The position numbers and the translations under genes were made by a program. Below are positions 16,896 to 25,169 of a DNA stretch of 49,390 nt, piece after piece. The DNA is from DASZZZ01 sp036260375. Its GTDB lineage: Bacteria; Actinomycetota; CADDZG01; WHSQ01. Position 1 is the stretch's first letter; each line of letters begins with the position of its first letter. The stretch is taken from the NCBI GenBank assembly GCA_036260375.1, contig DASZZZ010000071.1:1-49390 (forward strand), read 5' to 3'. The notes under the pieces are model-generated. The model was given only the letters and a program-made list of their open reading frames with translations, searched no databases and was not told the origin of the DNA.

Positions 16896-18137
16896 ATGCT
16901 GTCGCAACTGCTACGAGTACATGAGGCTCGCCGGATCGGTGACCCAAACTACCCCGGCGCCGTAGAGCACATTTTCACGGTCGACGTCCTCGACCTTCCG
17001 CCTCTGCCTCTTGGCGCGAACCCACGCCAGCAAAACACGAACAAGCGCGTCTACCGCGAAGTCGCTGCGTCATTGCGCAACGAAGATGGAACGACGACGA
17101 ACACGTTTCTGTCTAAGAACCTAGGCATCTGGACGAGCGCTGATTCGGTCGAGAAGAGGAGCGAAAGCGAGTACCTCCTTACATTTGGGGAGGGCGACAG
17201 CATCCTCGACGGACTCGACGGCGTGATCAACGGCGGACACACCGCGCAGATCATTTGGGACAACCAGGATGCGATTCGCCAGAAACTGGCCGCAGGAGCG
17301 ACGATAAAGCAATTCGTCAAGCTGCATGTTCGTGTCGGATATCCGCGCGACGTCCTTGCTGACTCCGCCGGCGCGCTCAACACGACATTGCAAGTACCCG
17401 AGTGGAGCCTCGCGGAGCACGCTGACAAGTTCGACTGGATCCATAACGAGATCGAAGGTAAGCCGTACGCGAACGCGATCTCGTTTAAGGAAAACCAACC
17501 CGGGGAGATCTACGTGCTCGACGTCCTAGCGATGCTCGATCTCTTCAACACACAGGAATACCCCAACACGGGAAGTAAGCATCCCACCCAGGCATACGCA
17601 TTTAAGTCTGGCGTACTCGACCGCTATTTGAAGGATCCTGGACCCTTCAAGCGCCTCGCCCCTATCCTGAACGACGTGTTGGTCTTGCACGACACAATCG
17701 CGATGCAGGGTCGTGACAAGTACAACGAATACTTCCGCATCAACAGGACCGCGCAGACCAGGGGGGCGGGTAAGAAGCTGGAATGGGTCGAGACGCGAAG
17801 CCGCGGCAAGTTCAGGTTCCCAGTCCTCGATAAGGAAGGCGACGTCCGGCTAAATCGAGCCGCCGTGTACCCAGCAATGGCCGCGTTCCGATGGATGGTC
17901 GAAGACCGCGGCACGACGGTTCAGTGGAAGGGCGGGTTCGACAACGTACTAGATCTCTGGGGACGAGTGGGTCCCGAACTGATGAAAATCACGCAGGACA
18001 CAAGCATCGAAAACGCTCGCAAGACGCTAGCCATAGGGAAATCCCCAACGCACTACAACGCTCTTCACTCCGTCGTCGCCAAGTACCAGCTTATGCTGAC
18101 ACCTGCGAAGCAACCGAAGCTGTCGGCATCGCGCTAA
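16896..18137 (+). CDS. AIPR-family protein (abortive-infection phage resistance type)
   Basis: A 413-residue protein. LPLGANPRQQNTNKRVYREV (about residues 37-56) and DGVINGGHT (108-116) match the core of the AIPR family (PF10592), whose members are linked to phage resistance. It is shorter than many AIPR proteins (often over 500 residues), so it may be a compact or C-terminally reduced form. Start ATG 16896 has AGAAGGGAGAG upstream. GC is clearly lower than in neighbours and codon use is mixed, indicating acquisition. It ends about 80 bp from the 3' end of tRNA-Leu, a usual integration point. No partner gene is visible, so it may be a stand-alone defence gene. Confidence 0.75.
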   Translation: MLSQLLRVHEARRIGDPNYPGAVEHIFTVDVLDLPPLPLGANPRQQNTNKRVYREVAASLRNEDGTTTNTFLSKNLGIWTSADSVEKRSESEYLLTFGEGDSILDGLDGVINGGHTAQIIWDNQDAIRQKLAAGATIKQFVKLHVRVGYPRDVLADSAGALNTTLQVPEWSLAEHADKFDWIHNEIEGKPYANAISFKENQPGEIYVLDVLAMLDLFNTQEYPNTGSKHPTQAYAFKSGVLDRYLKDPGPFKRLAPILNDVLVLHDTIAMQGRDKYNEYFRINRTAQTRGAGKKLEWVETRSRGKFRFPVLDKEGDVRLNRAAVYPAMAAFRWMVEDRGTTVQWKGGFDNVLDLWGRVGPELMKITQDTSIENARKTLAIGKSPTHYNALHSVVAKYQLMLTPAKQPKLSASR

Positions 18138-18214
18138 GTCGGCGGGCCTGCTTGATGATGCCGGCTTGTAGCCTTTGGTTAGCAGCGGAGCGGAAGCATA
18201 CATCCCTTCAATCG

Positions 18215-18297
18215 TGGGCGAGGGGGGATTTGAACCCCCACACGCTTGCGCGCACTGGCACCTGAAGCCAGCGTGTCTACCGTTCCACCACTCGCCC
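18215..18297 (-). tRNA. tRNA-Leu (anticodon CAG)
   Basis: An 83-nt type II tRNA. Acceptor stem GGGCGAG/CTCGCCC, anticodon stem CTGGC/GCCAG with loop TTCAGGT (anticodon CAG, reading CUG), a long variable arm, and T-arm with GGTTCAAATCC. CCA is not encoded. A tRNA-Leu next to fhaA is also found in Mycobacterium tuberculosis, supporting synteny. Confidence 0.95.
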
Positions 18298-18376
18298 GGG
18301 GGCCCGCGGGCCGCGCCCGGGGCGCCCCAAGGCTACCAGGAGGGCGCCCACAAGAAGGCGGGCATAATCGTCCGCT

Positions 18377-19150
18377 ATGGGACTCGCGCGGGACGTCGAG
18401 CGACGCCTGGAGGGCTTGGTGGAGGGGTTCTTCACACGCCTGTTCCGCTCGGGGCTCCAGCCCGTCGAGGTCGGTCGGCGCATCGTGCGCGAGATGGGCG
18501 AGAACAAGACCGTGTCGGTCAACCGCATCTATGCCCCCAACGACTTCCGCGTCTTCATCGGCCCCGAGGACCACGAGCGCTTCGGGCCCATGGAGCCGGG
18601 GCTGGTGCGCGAGTTCTCCGATCTCGTCATCGACACGGCCAAGAAGAACCGCTGGAACCTCATGGGCGCCCCGCGCATCGCGTTCGCCGTCGACCACGAG
18701 CTCGGCAGGGGCGAGTTCCAGGTCGACGCCTCGCTCACGGCCGACGCCGGCGCGCCGGCGGTCTCGACGCGCGCCGCGTCGGACGAGGACGCGTCGTCGA
18801 CGCGGGCGATCTCCACCGCCACCGCCGAGCGGCTCGGCCTGTCGCAGGCGGGGCCCGCGCTCGTCGTGCTCGACGAGTCCGGCGGGGCCAAGGAGCGGAT
18901 CTCGATCACGCGCGCGCCCGTGACGATCGGGCGCCTGTCGACCAACGACGTCGTGCTGTCGGATCCCAACGTGAGCCGACGCCACGCCGAGCTACGCCGC
19001 GACGGCGAGAGCTGGACGATCGCCGATCTCGGCTCGACCAACGGCACGCTCGTCAACGGCAAGGACGCAACCGACCGACCGCTGTCGCACGGCGACCGCA
19101 TCTCGTTCGGGACGAGCGAGCTGCGCTTCGAGCTCCCGAAGGACGCGTAG
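18377..19150 (+). CDS. fhaA: FHA-domain protein FhaA (DUF3662 + FHA)
   Basis: A 257-residue cytoplasmic adaptor. The N-terminal domain (about 1-115) begins MGLARDVERRLEGLVEGFF and is the DUF3662 module of FhaA. A variable linker follows, then a C-terminal FHA domain (about 170-250) with conserved GRLSTNDVVLSDPNVSRRHA and LGSTNGTLVNG, the phosphothreonine-binding residues being R, S and N of these motifs. In mycobacteria FhaA binds phosphorylated MviN and regulates late peptidoglycan synthesis. It is the first gene of the plus-strand signalling operon, 3 bp from fhaB. Confidence 0.95.
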   Translation: MGLARDVERRLEGLVEGFFTRLFRSGLQPVEVGRRIVREMGENKTVSVNRIYAPNDFRVFIGPEDHERFGPMEPGLVREFSDLVIDTAKKNRWNLMGAPRIAFAVDHELGRGEFQVDASLTADAGAPAVSTRAASDEDASSTRAISTATAERLGLSQAGPALVVLDESGGAKERISITRAPVTIGRLSTNDVVLSDPNVSRRHAELRRDGESWTIADLGSTNGTLVNGKDATDRPLSHGDRISFGTSELRFELPKDA

Positions 19151-19153
19151 GCG

Positions 19154-19627
19154 ATGCCGGTCCTCGTCCTCGAGCTGCTCAAGTACGCGTTCCTCGTGAT
19201 CCTCTACATCTTCGTGGCGCGCGCCGTGCGGGCCGTGTACCAGGAACTGCGGCCGGAGTCGGCTCGCCGGGCGCCGGCCCGCGCCCCCGCGCCGGCCCCC
19301 GCTCCGGCGCACGCGCCCGAGCGCAAGCGGCGCAAGACGCCGAGCAAGGCGACCGTCGTGGAGGGCGATGCGCACCGGGGCAAGTCGTTCCCGCTGCGCG
19401 ACGAGCTCCTCATCGGGCGGGCGGAGCGGTGCCACGTCGTGCTCGACGACGCCTACGTGTCGCAGATGCACGCGCGAATCTTCTCGAGGGGCGACGGGTA
19501 CGTCGTGGAGGACCTCGGATCGACGAACGGCACCTACGTGAACCGCCAGCGCGTCACTCAGCCCGCCGAGCTACAGCGAGGAGACCGCGTGAAGATCGGC
19601 AAGACCGTCCTGGAGATGCGCAAGTGA
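19154..19627 (+). CDS. fhaB: FHA-domain membrane protein FhaB (FipA)
   Basis: A 157-residue protein with an N-terminal membrane helix (LELLKYAFLVILYIFVARAV, residues 5-24), an Ala/Pro linker, and an FHA domain (about 75-155) with IGRAERCHVVLDDAYVSQMHA and LGSTNGTYVN. In mycobacteria it bridges phosphorylated FtsZ and FtsQ and is a PASTA-kinase substrate; the N-terminal threonine that is phosphorylated there is not obvious here. It overlaps the phosphatase gene by GTGA. Confidence 0.93.
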   Translation: MPVLVLELLKYAFLVILYIFVARAVRAVYQELRPESARRAPARAPAPAPAPAHAPERKRRKTPSKATVVEGDAHRGKSFPLRDELLIGRAERCHVVLDDAYVSQMHARIFSRGDGYVVEDLGSTNGTYVNRQRVTQPAELQRGDRVKIGKTVLEMRK

Positions 19628-20898
19628 ACGTCGCCGTCGGCGCGCGCACGGACGTCGGCCAGGTGCGCGACGGCAACGAGGACTCCTACCTGCTCGACGA
19701 GCCGCTGTTCGCGGTCGCCGACGGCATGGGGGGCCACCTCGCGGGCGACGTCGCGTCGTCGCTCGCGGTCGACGTCATCCGCGAGGGCGCCGGCGAGCAG
19801 CGGGTGTCCGACGGCGACGCCCTCGCCGCGCTCGTCCGCAACGCAAACGCCCGCATCTACGAGAAGGCGCAGGCCGACGCGTCTCTGCGCGGCATGGGGA
19901 CGACGTGCACGCTGCTGCTCGTGCGCGACGACCACGCCGAGCTCGCACACGTGGGGGACTCGCGCGCCTACCTGTTCCGCGCCGGCGAGCTCTCGCAGCT
20001 GACCGAGGACCACACGCTCGTCGAGCGCATGGTGCGCGAGGGACGGCTGTCGAAGGACGAGGCGCAGCACCACCCGCAGCGCAGCATCATCACGCGCGCG
20101 CTGGGCGTCGACGCCACCGTCGACGTCGACGTGCTGTCGGTCGAGCTGTCCGAGGGCGACCGGCTGCTGTTGTGCTCCGACGGACTCACGTCGATGATCG
20201 ACACCGGCGCGATCGCCCGCATCCTGTCGGACGAGGCCGACCCGCAGGCCGCCGCGGACCGCCTCGTCGAGGAGGCCAACGGCGCCGGAGGCGAGGACAA
20301 CATCACTGTCGTCGTGGTCGACATGACGACCGCCGCCGGGGGCCGGGCCGCCCCCCCGCCGCCCCCCGCCGGCGACCACGCCCGCACCGACGAGCGGCCG
20401 CGCGCGGACCGCATCCCGCACGCCCAGAGCCCGGACGCGACCGGGGCGCACGCGGCCGCGGCCCCCGCGCCGCCGCGGCGGCGGCCGTGGCTGCGTCGGG
20501 TCGTAGTGGGGGTCGTCGTGCTGGCCGTGCTCGCCGGCATCGCGTACGCCGGCGTGCGCTACCTGCTCGACGACTCCTGGTTCGTCGGCGTCGACGACGA
20601 CGGGACCGTCGCCATCTACCGCGGCATCCCCGAGGAGGTCGCGGGCCTGACGTTCTCGAGCGTCGAGCGCGAGACGTCGCTCGCCCTCGACGACGTGCCC
20701 GAGTCGATGCGCGACCAGCTCGAAGAGGGGATCAAGGCCGACTCGCTCAAGGACGCGCAGGCCATCGTCGCCCGTTTCGAGCGCCGCAGCCGCGACATCG
20801 GCGGCGACGCCGGGCGCGACAGGCGCAGCCGCGACCGGCGCGACGACAACACGAGCCGGAGGGAGGCTCCCAGCGATGCAGGCCGCGCCGCGGCGTAA
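19624..20898 (+). CDS. pstP: PP2C-family Ser/Thr phosphatase PstP
   Basis: A 424-residue membrane phosphatase that reverses kinase signalling. Motifs in order: DVGQVRDGNEDS, VADGMGGH (metal-binding D), HVGDSRAYLF, TEDHTLVE, LLLCSDGLT and GEDNITVVVVD, i.e. a complete metal centre (about residues 1-240). A Pro/Ala-rich linker, one membrane helix (RVVVGVVVLAVLAGIAYAG) and an extracytoplasmic domain of about 110 residues follow. The start is GTG 19624, overlapping fhaB. It overlaps ftsW by 23 bp. Mtb PstP has the same architecture. Confidence 0.95.
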   Translation: MNVAVGARTDVGQVRDGNEDSYLLDEPLFAVADGMGGHLAGDVASSLAVDVIREGAGEQRVSDGDALAALVRNANARIYEKAQADASLRGMGTTCTLLLVRDDHAELAHVGDSRAYLFRAGELSQLTEDHTLVERMVREGRLSKDEAQHHPQRSIITRALGVDATVDVDVLSVELSEGDRLLLCSDGLTSMIDTGAIARILSDEADPQAAADRLVEEANGAGGEDNITVVVVDMTTAAGGRAAPPPPPAGDHARTDERPRADRIPHAQSPDATGAHAAAAPAPPRRRPWLRRVVVGVVVLAVLAGIAYAGVRYLLDDSWFVGVDDDGTVAIYRGIPEEVAGLTFSSVERETSLALDDVPESMRDQLEEGIKADSLKDAQAIVARFERRSRDIGGDAGRDRRSRDRRDDNTSRREAPSDAGRAAA

Positions 20899-22201
20899 CT
20901 CCGAGCTCTCGCTGCTCGTCTTCGCGCTGCTCGTCGGGCTCGGCGCGCTCACGATCGTGCGGCTCGCGCGCAACGCCGACAAGGTCGGCGAGCTCGCGCC
21001 GTTGATGGCGGGCGTCGCGGTCGCGTACGTCGTCGCGCACGTCGCGCTGCGCCGGCTCGCGCCGCAGGGCGACCCGCTCGTGCTGCCGCTCGCAGCGGTG
21101 CTCAACACGATCGGGCTGGCGACGATCTACCGCCTCGCGCCGCGCGGCGAGGGACCGACCCAGGTGACGTGGACCGTCGTCGGGCTCACGTGCTTCGTGC
21201 TCACGCTGGCGCTCGTGCGCGACTTCCGCTCGCTTGCGCGCTTCAAGTACCTGTTCGGGTTCGCCGGCATCGGGTTGTTGCTGCTGCCGATCACTCCGCT
21301 CGGCGCGACGATCAACGGCGCGCGCCTGTGGCTCGACCTCGGCGCGTTCAGCTTCCAGCCCGGCGAGCTCGCAAAGATCTGTCTCGTGATCTTCTTCGCG
21401 GCGTACCTCGCCGAGCGCAAGGAGCTGCTGGCGATCGCGTCGCGCCGTCTGCTCGGCTTCCACGTCCCCGACCTCAAGCACTTCGGACCGCTGCTCGTGA
21501 TGTGGGGGATGTCGCTGCTCGTCATGTTCTACGAGAAGGACCTCGGCTCGAGCCTGCTGTTCTTCTCGATCTTCCTCGTCATGCTCTACATGGCGACTGC
21601 GCGCGTCGTGTACATGGCGTTCGGGGGCCTGCTGTTCGTCGCCGGCGCGTACGTCGGCTATCACGCGTTCGCGCACGTGCAGCTGCGCGTGCAGACGTGG
21701 CTCGACACGTTCAACCCCGCGACGATCGAGGACGAGAGCTTCCAGCTCGCGCAGTCGTTGTTCGCGCTCGCGACCGGCGGCCTGTTCGGCACGGGGCTCG
21801 GCCGCGGCCGCCCCGACCTCATCCCCGAGGCCCACACCGACTTCGTGTTCTCCGCGATCGGCGAGGAGCTCGGGCTCATGGGCACCGCCGCCGTCGTGCT
21901 GTGCTTCATCCTGTTCGTCGGGCGCGGCTTTCGCATCGCGCTCGCGGCGCGCGACGACTTCGGTCAGCTGCTCGCCGCGGGCCTCACGACCATCCTCGGC
22001 ATCCAGACGTTCATCATCCTGGCCGGCGTGACCCGGCTGCTGCCGCTCACCGGCATCACGCTGCCGTTCATGTCGTACGGCGGGTCGAGCCTGCTCGCCA
22101 ACTTCATCCTCGCGGCCCTCGTGCTGCGCGTGTCGCACCAGACCGCGGCCGAGCCCGACCCGGCGCGCACCGCCGAGATCCTGATCGGAGGACGCCGCTG
22201 A
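20876..22201 (+). CDS. rodA: SEDS peptidoglycan glycosyltransferase (FtsW/RodA family)
   Basis: A 441-residue multi-pass protein of the SEDS family, which polymerises lipid II into glycan strands. Typical segments include GARLWLDLGAFSFQPGELAK, GTGLGRGRPDLIPEAHTDFV, AIGEELGLMG and LPFMSYGGSS. The aspartate needed for glycosyltransferase activity is expected in the region around FQLAQS. It is paired with a class B PBP immediately downstream (TGATG overlap), as in the mycobacterial rodA-pbpA unit; an FtsW-type assignment cannot be excluded from sequence alone. Confidence 0.94.
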   Translation: MQAAPRRNSELSLLVFALLVGLGALTIVRLARNADKVGELAPLMAGVAVAYVVAHVALRRLAPQGDPLVLPLAAVLNTIGLATIYRLAPRGEGPTQVTWTVVGLTCFVLTLALVRDFRSLARFKYLFGFAGIGLLLLPITPLGATINGARLWLDLGAFSFQPGELAKICLVIFFAAYLAERKELLAIASRRLLGFHVPDLKHFGPLLVMWGMSLLVMFYEKDLGSSLLFFSIFLVMLYMATARVVYMAFGGLLFVAGAYVGYHAFAHVQLRVQTWLDTFNPATIEDESFQLAQSLFALATGGLFGTGLGRGRPDLIPEAHTDFVFSAIGEELGLMGTAAVVLCFILFVGRGFRIALAARDDFGQLLAAGLTTILGIQTFIILAGVTRLLPLTGITLPFMSYGGSSLLANFILAALVLRVSHQTAAEPDPARTAEILIGGRR

Positions 22202-23652
22202 TGCAGCCGCAGATCCGCAAGGTCGGGTTCGCGCTGCTGGGCGCGTTCCTGCTCGTCTTCGGGATGCTCAACTACGTGCAGATCTTCGCCGCCGAGAGCA
22301 TCGCGTCGAACGGCTTCAACAAGCGCCGCATTCTGCGCGAGTACTCGATCAGGCGCGGTGACATCCTCACGCTCGACGGCGTGACGATCGCGCAGAGCGC
22401 CGAGACGGGGGGCCAGTACAAGTACGAACGCCGGTACCCCGGTGGGTCGCTGTACGGACACCTCACCGGCTTCTACTCGATCCTGTACGGCAAGACGCGC
22501 ATCGAGTCGAGCTACGACGACGACCTCCTCGGCGACACCGGCGTGCTGACGATGCAGGACATCGAGGACAACCTGTTCGACTCGCAGGAGCACGGCCACG
22601 ACGTACGGCTCACGATCAACTCGGAGCTCCAGGAGCTCGCGCGCGAACAGCTCGGCGACAACCGCGGCGCGGTCGTCGCGATGGACCCGGCGAGCGGCGA
22701 GGTGCGCGCGCTGTGGAGCAACCCGTCGTTCGACCCCGGCCCCCTGGCGTCGTTCGACGACCGCACGCAGAAGGAGGGCAAGCGCGCGTTCGACGACTCG
22801 ATCCCGATCGCAACGCAGAAGGGCTATCCGCCGGGCTCGACGCTCAAGGTGATCACGGCGGCCGCCGCGCTCGAGTCGGGCGAGTACGAGCCGAACGCGC
22901 GCTTTCCCGACCCCGTCGAGCTCGACCTGCCGCTGACCGACCAGACGCTGACGAACTTCACGAAGACGTCGTGCGCCGGTGGCGGCACCATCGACCTGTT
23001 CACCGCGCTCGAGGTGTCGTGCGACACCACGTTCGCGATCCTGGGGCTGCGGCTGCACGACGAGCTGCGCGCGATGAGCGAGCGCATGGGCTTCAACGGC
23101 GCGATCCCGTTCGACGTCGCCACCGAGGCGTCGAGCTTCCCCGAGGTCGACGACGACAACGCTCCGTTCCGCGCGTACGCGGGCATCGGGCAGGGCGACG
23201 TCGTCGCGACGCCGCTGCAGATGGCGCTCGTCGCCGCAACCGTCGCGAACGACGGCGCCGCGCCGCGCCCCCGTCTCGTGCGCGAGGTCATCGACCGCTC
23301 CGGCGCCATCGTCGAGCGGTTCGCGCCCGAGACGCTCGACGAGGCGATGTCGTCGGAGACCGCCGACGAGGTCACCGAGATGATGGTCGCGGTCGTCGAG
23401 TCGGGCACCGGCACGAACGCGCGCATCGAGGGCGTCGACGTCGCCGGCAAGACCGGGACCGCGCAGAGCGCCGAGGGCGCGGCCCCGCACGCGTGGTTCA
23501 TCGCGTTCGCGCCGGCGAACGACCCGAAGATCGCGGTGTCGGTCATCGTCGAGAACGGCGGCTCGGCGGGGGCCGAGGCCACCGGCGGGCTCGTCGCCGC
23601 GCCGATCGCGCGGGCGGTCATCGAGGAGCACCGCCGGATCGAGGGATGGTAG
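22201..23652 (+). CDS. pbpA: Class B penicillin-binding protein PbpA (transpeptidase)
   Basis: A 483-residue membrane-anchored transpeptidase. One N-terminal helix (VGFALLGAFLLVFGMLNYVQIF), a pedestal domain (about 40-150) and a transpeptidase domain. SxxK is S213-TL-K216 in PPGSTLK, KTG is K417-TG in AGKTGTAQ. The second motif, usually SxN, reads S273-C-D275, an Asn to Asp change confirmed at the codon (GAC, 23023-23025). Partner of the upstream SEDS protein. It overlaps the kinase gene by 7 bp. Confidence 0.94.
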   Translation: MQPQIRKVGFALLGAFLLVFGMLNYVQIFAAESIASNGFNKRRILREYSIRRGDILTLDGVTIAQSAETGGQYKYERRYPGGSLYGHLTGFYSILYGKTRIESSYDDDLLGDTGVLTMQDIEDNLFDSQEHGHDVRLTINSELQELAREQLGDNRGAVVAMDPASGEVRALWSNPSFDPGPLASFDDRTQKEGKRAFDDSIPIATQKGYPPGSTLKVITAAAALESGEYEPNARFPDPVELDLPLTDQTLTNFTKTSCAGGGTIDLFTALEVSCDTTFAILGLRLHDELRAMSERMGFNGAIPFDVATEASSFPEVDDDNAPFRAYAGIGQGDVVATPLQMALVAATVANDGAAPRPRLVREVIDRSGAIVERFAPETLDEAMSSETADEVTEMMVAVVESGTGTNARIEGVDVAGKTGTAQSAEGAAPHAWFIAFAPANDPKIAVSVIVENGGSAGAEATGGLVAAPIARAVIEEHRRIEGW

Positions 23653-25169
23653 ACGCCGTGCGGCTGTCGGGCCGCTACACGCTGGGGGAGCGCATCGCCG
23701 TGGGTGGCATGGGCGCGGTGTACGCGGCGACCGACGAGCGCCTCGGCCGATCCGTCGCCGTGAAGGTCCTCAAGCGCGACCTGGCGGGCGACCCGCGCTT
23801 CGTCGAGCGCTTCCGGCGCGAGGCGCGCGCGGTCGCGTCGCTGTCGCACCCGAACATGGTCTCGGTCTACGACTACGGCGAGGACGACGACCACAGCTAC
23901 ATCGTGATGGAGCTCGTCGAGGGCCGCGACCTGGCGCGCGTGCTGCGCGACGACGGGCGCCTCGACCCCGAACGCGTGCGTTCCGTCGGCGCGCAGGTGT
24001 GCGCTGCGCTCGCGCACGCTCACGCCGCCGGCATCGTGCACCGCGACGTCAAGCCCGGCAACGTCATCGTGACGCCCGACGACCGCGTCAAGGTCGCCGA
24101 CTTCGGCATCGCGCGCGCGGTCGGCGATGCGACGCTCACGGCGACGGGCTCGGTCATGGGCACGGCGCACTACCTGTCGCCGGAGCAAGCGGCCGGGCGC
24201 CCCGTGACGCCGGCGTCCGACCTCTACTCGCTCGGCATCGTGCTCTACGAGCTGTTGACGGGCGCGGTCCCGTTCGAAGGCGACACGCCGATCGCGATCG
24301 CGATGCGTCACGTCTCCGAGGACGTGCCGCGCGTGCGCGCGACGCGCGCCGAGGTCCCGCCCGAGGTCGACGACGCCATCGCGACCGCGACCGCCAAGGA
24401 GCCGAGCGAGCGCTTCGCGAGCGCGGACGACATGGCCGCCGCGCTCGAGGGCCGCGCTGCGCGCACCGCCGTGCTCGGCGCCGACGCACCGACCGCGGTG
24501 GCCGCGGGCGCCCCGACCGCGGTCGACACGGGTGCACCCACCGCGGTGGCCGCGGGCGCTCCGACCGCGGTCGACACGGCGGGACCCCCGGCGACCGGCG
24601 AGCTCGCCGACGAGACGTGGGGACCGCAGGCGCGCCGCGACCCGGCCGCGGTGGGGCGGCGCGTCGTCCTCGTGCTCGCCGCGCTCGTCGCGCTGGCGGT
24701 CGTGGTGCTCGCGGCGCAACTGCTGACGAGCGACGACGGCGACGATGCCACCACCCGGGCGCGGGGCGGCGCGGGCGAAGGGAGCCCCGCGTTGGCGCAA
24801 CTAAAAGAGTCGATCATCGGTCGGAGCTACCAGGAGGTCGAGGCCGAGCTGAAGGAGGAGGGCTACGCCGTGGGACGCGAGGACGTCGACTCCGACGCGC
24901 CCGTGGACACGGTCGTCGACTCCGAGCCGCCGCCGGGCTCGACGCTGACGCCCGGCCAGCTCGTCACGCTCGTCGTCAGCAAGGGCCCGCCCGAGAGTGA
25001 CCCGGAGCCGGCGCCCGACGAGCCGGAGGAGACGCCCGAGGAGACGCCCGCCGAGACGCCGCCGGCCGAGGACGACGGCGGGCCCGATCCGCCGGGCGAG
25101 GCGAAGGGCCTCGAGAAGAAGCTCGACAAGGACCTCGACGAGAAGCTCGACGACGAGGACGACGAGTGA
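23646..25169 (+). CDS. pknA: Ser/Thr protein kinase with one PASTA domain (PknA position)
   Basis: A 507-residue receptor-type kinase. The kinase domain (about 7-270) has GVGGMGAVY-like P-loop (AVGGMGAVYAA), AVKVLK, HRDVKPGNV, DFGIA and APE-like SPEQ. A 48-bp tandem duplication encodes four APTAV units in the juxtamembrane linker. A membrane helix (VVLVLAALVALAVVVLAAQLL) is followed by one PASTA domain and an acidic Pro/Glu/Asp/Lys tail. In Mtb the kinase at this position (PknA) has no PASTA domain; this one does. Start ATG 23646. The stop overlaps the next kinase start by GTGA. Confidence 0.93.
   Translation: MVDAVRLSGRYTLGERIAVGGMGAVYAATDERLGRSVAVKVLKRDLAGDPRFVERFRREARAVASLSHPNMVSVYDYGEDDDHSYIVMELVEGRDLARVLRDDGRLDPERVRSVGAQVCAALAHAHAAGIVHRDVKPGNVIVTPDDRVKVADFGIARAVGDATLTATGSVMGTAHYLSPEQAAGRPVTPASDLYSLGIVLYELLTGAVPFEGDTPIAIAMRHVSEDVPRVRATRAEVPPEVDDAIATATAKEPSERFASADDMAAALEGRAARTAVLGADAPTAVAAGAPTAVDTGAPTAVAAGAPTAVDTAGPPATGELADETWGPQARRDPAAVGRRVVLVLAALVALAVVVLAAQLLTSDDGDDATTRARGGAGEGSPALAQLKESIIGRSYQEVEAELKEEGYAVGREDVDSDAPVDTVVDSEPPPGSTLTPGQLVTLVVSKGPPESDPEPAPDEPEETPEETPAETPPAEDDGGPDPPGEAKGLEKKLDKDLDEKLDDEDDE
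24486..24581 (+). repeat. Two tandem 48-bp units in the kinase linker
   Basis: Units 24486-24533 and 24534-24581 are near identical and each encodes two copies of the motif APTAV followed by AAG or DTG. They expand the disordered linker between kinase domain and membrane helix. Confidence 0.85.
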
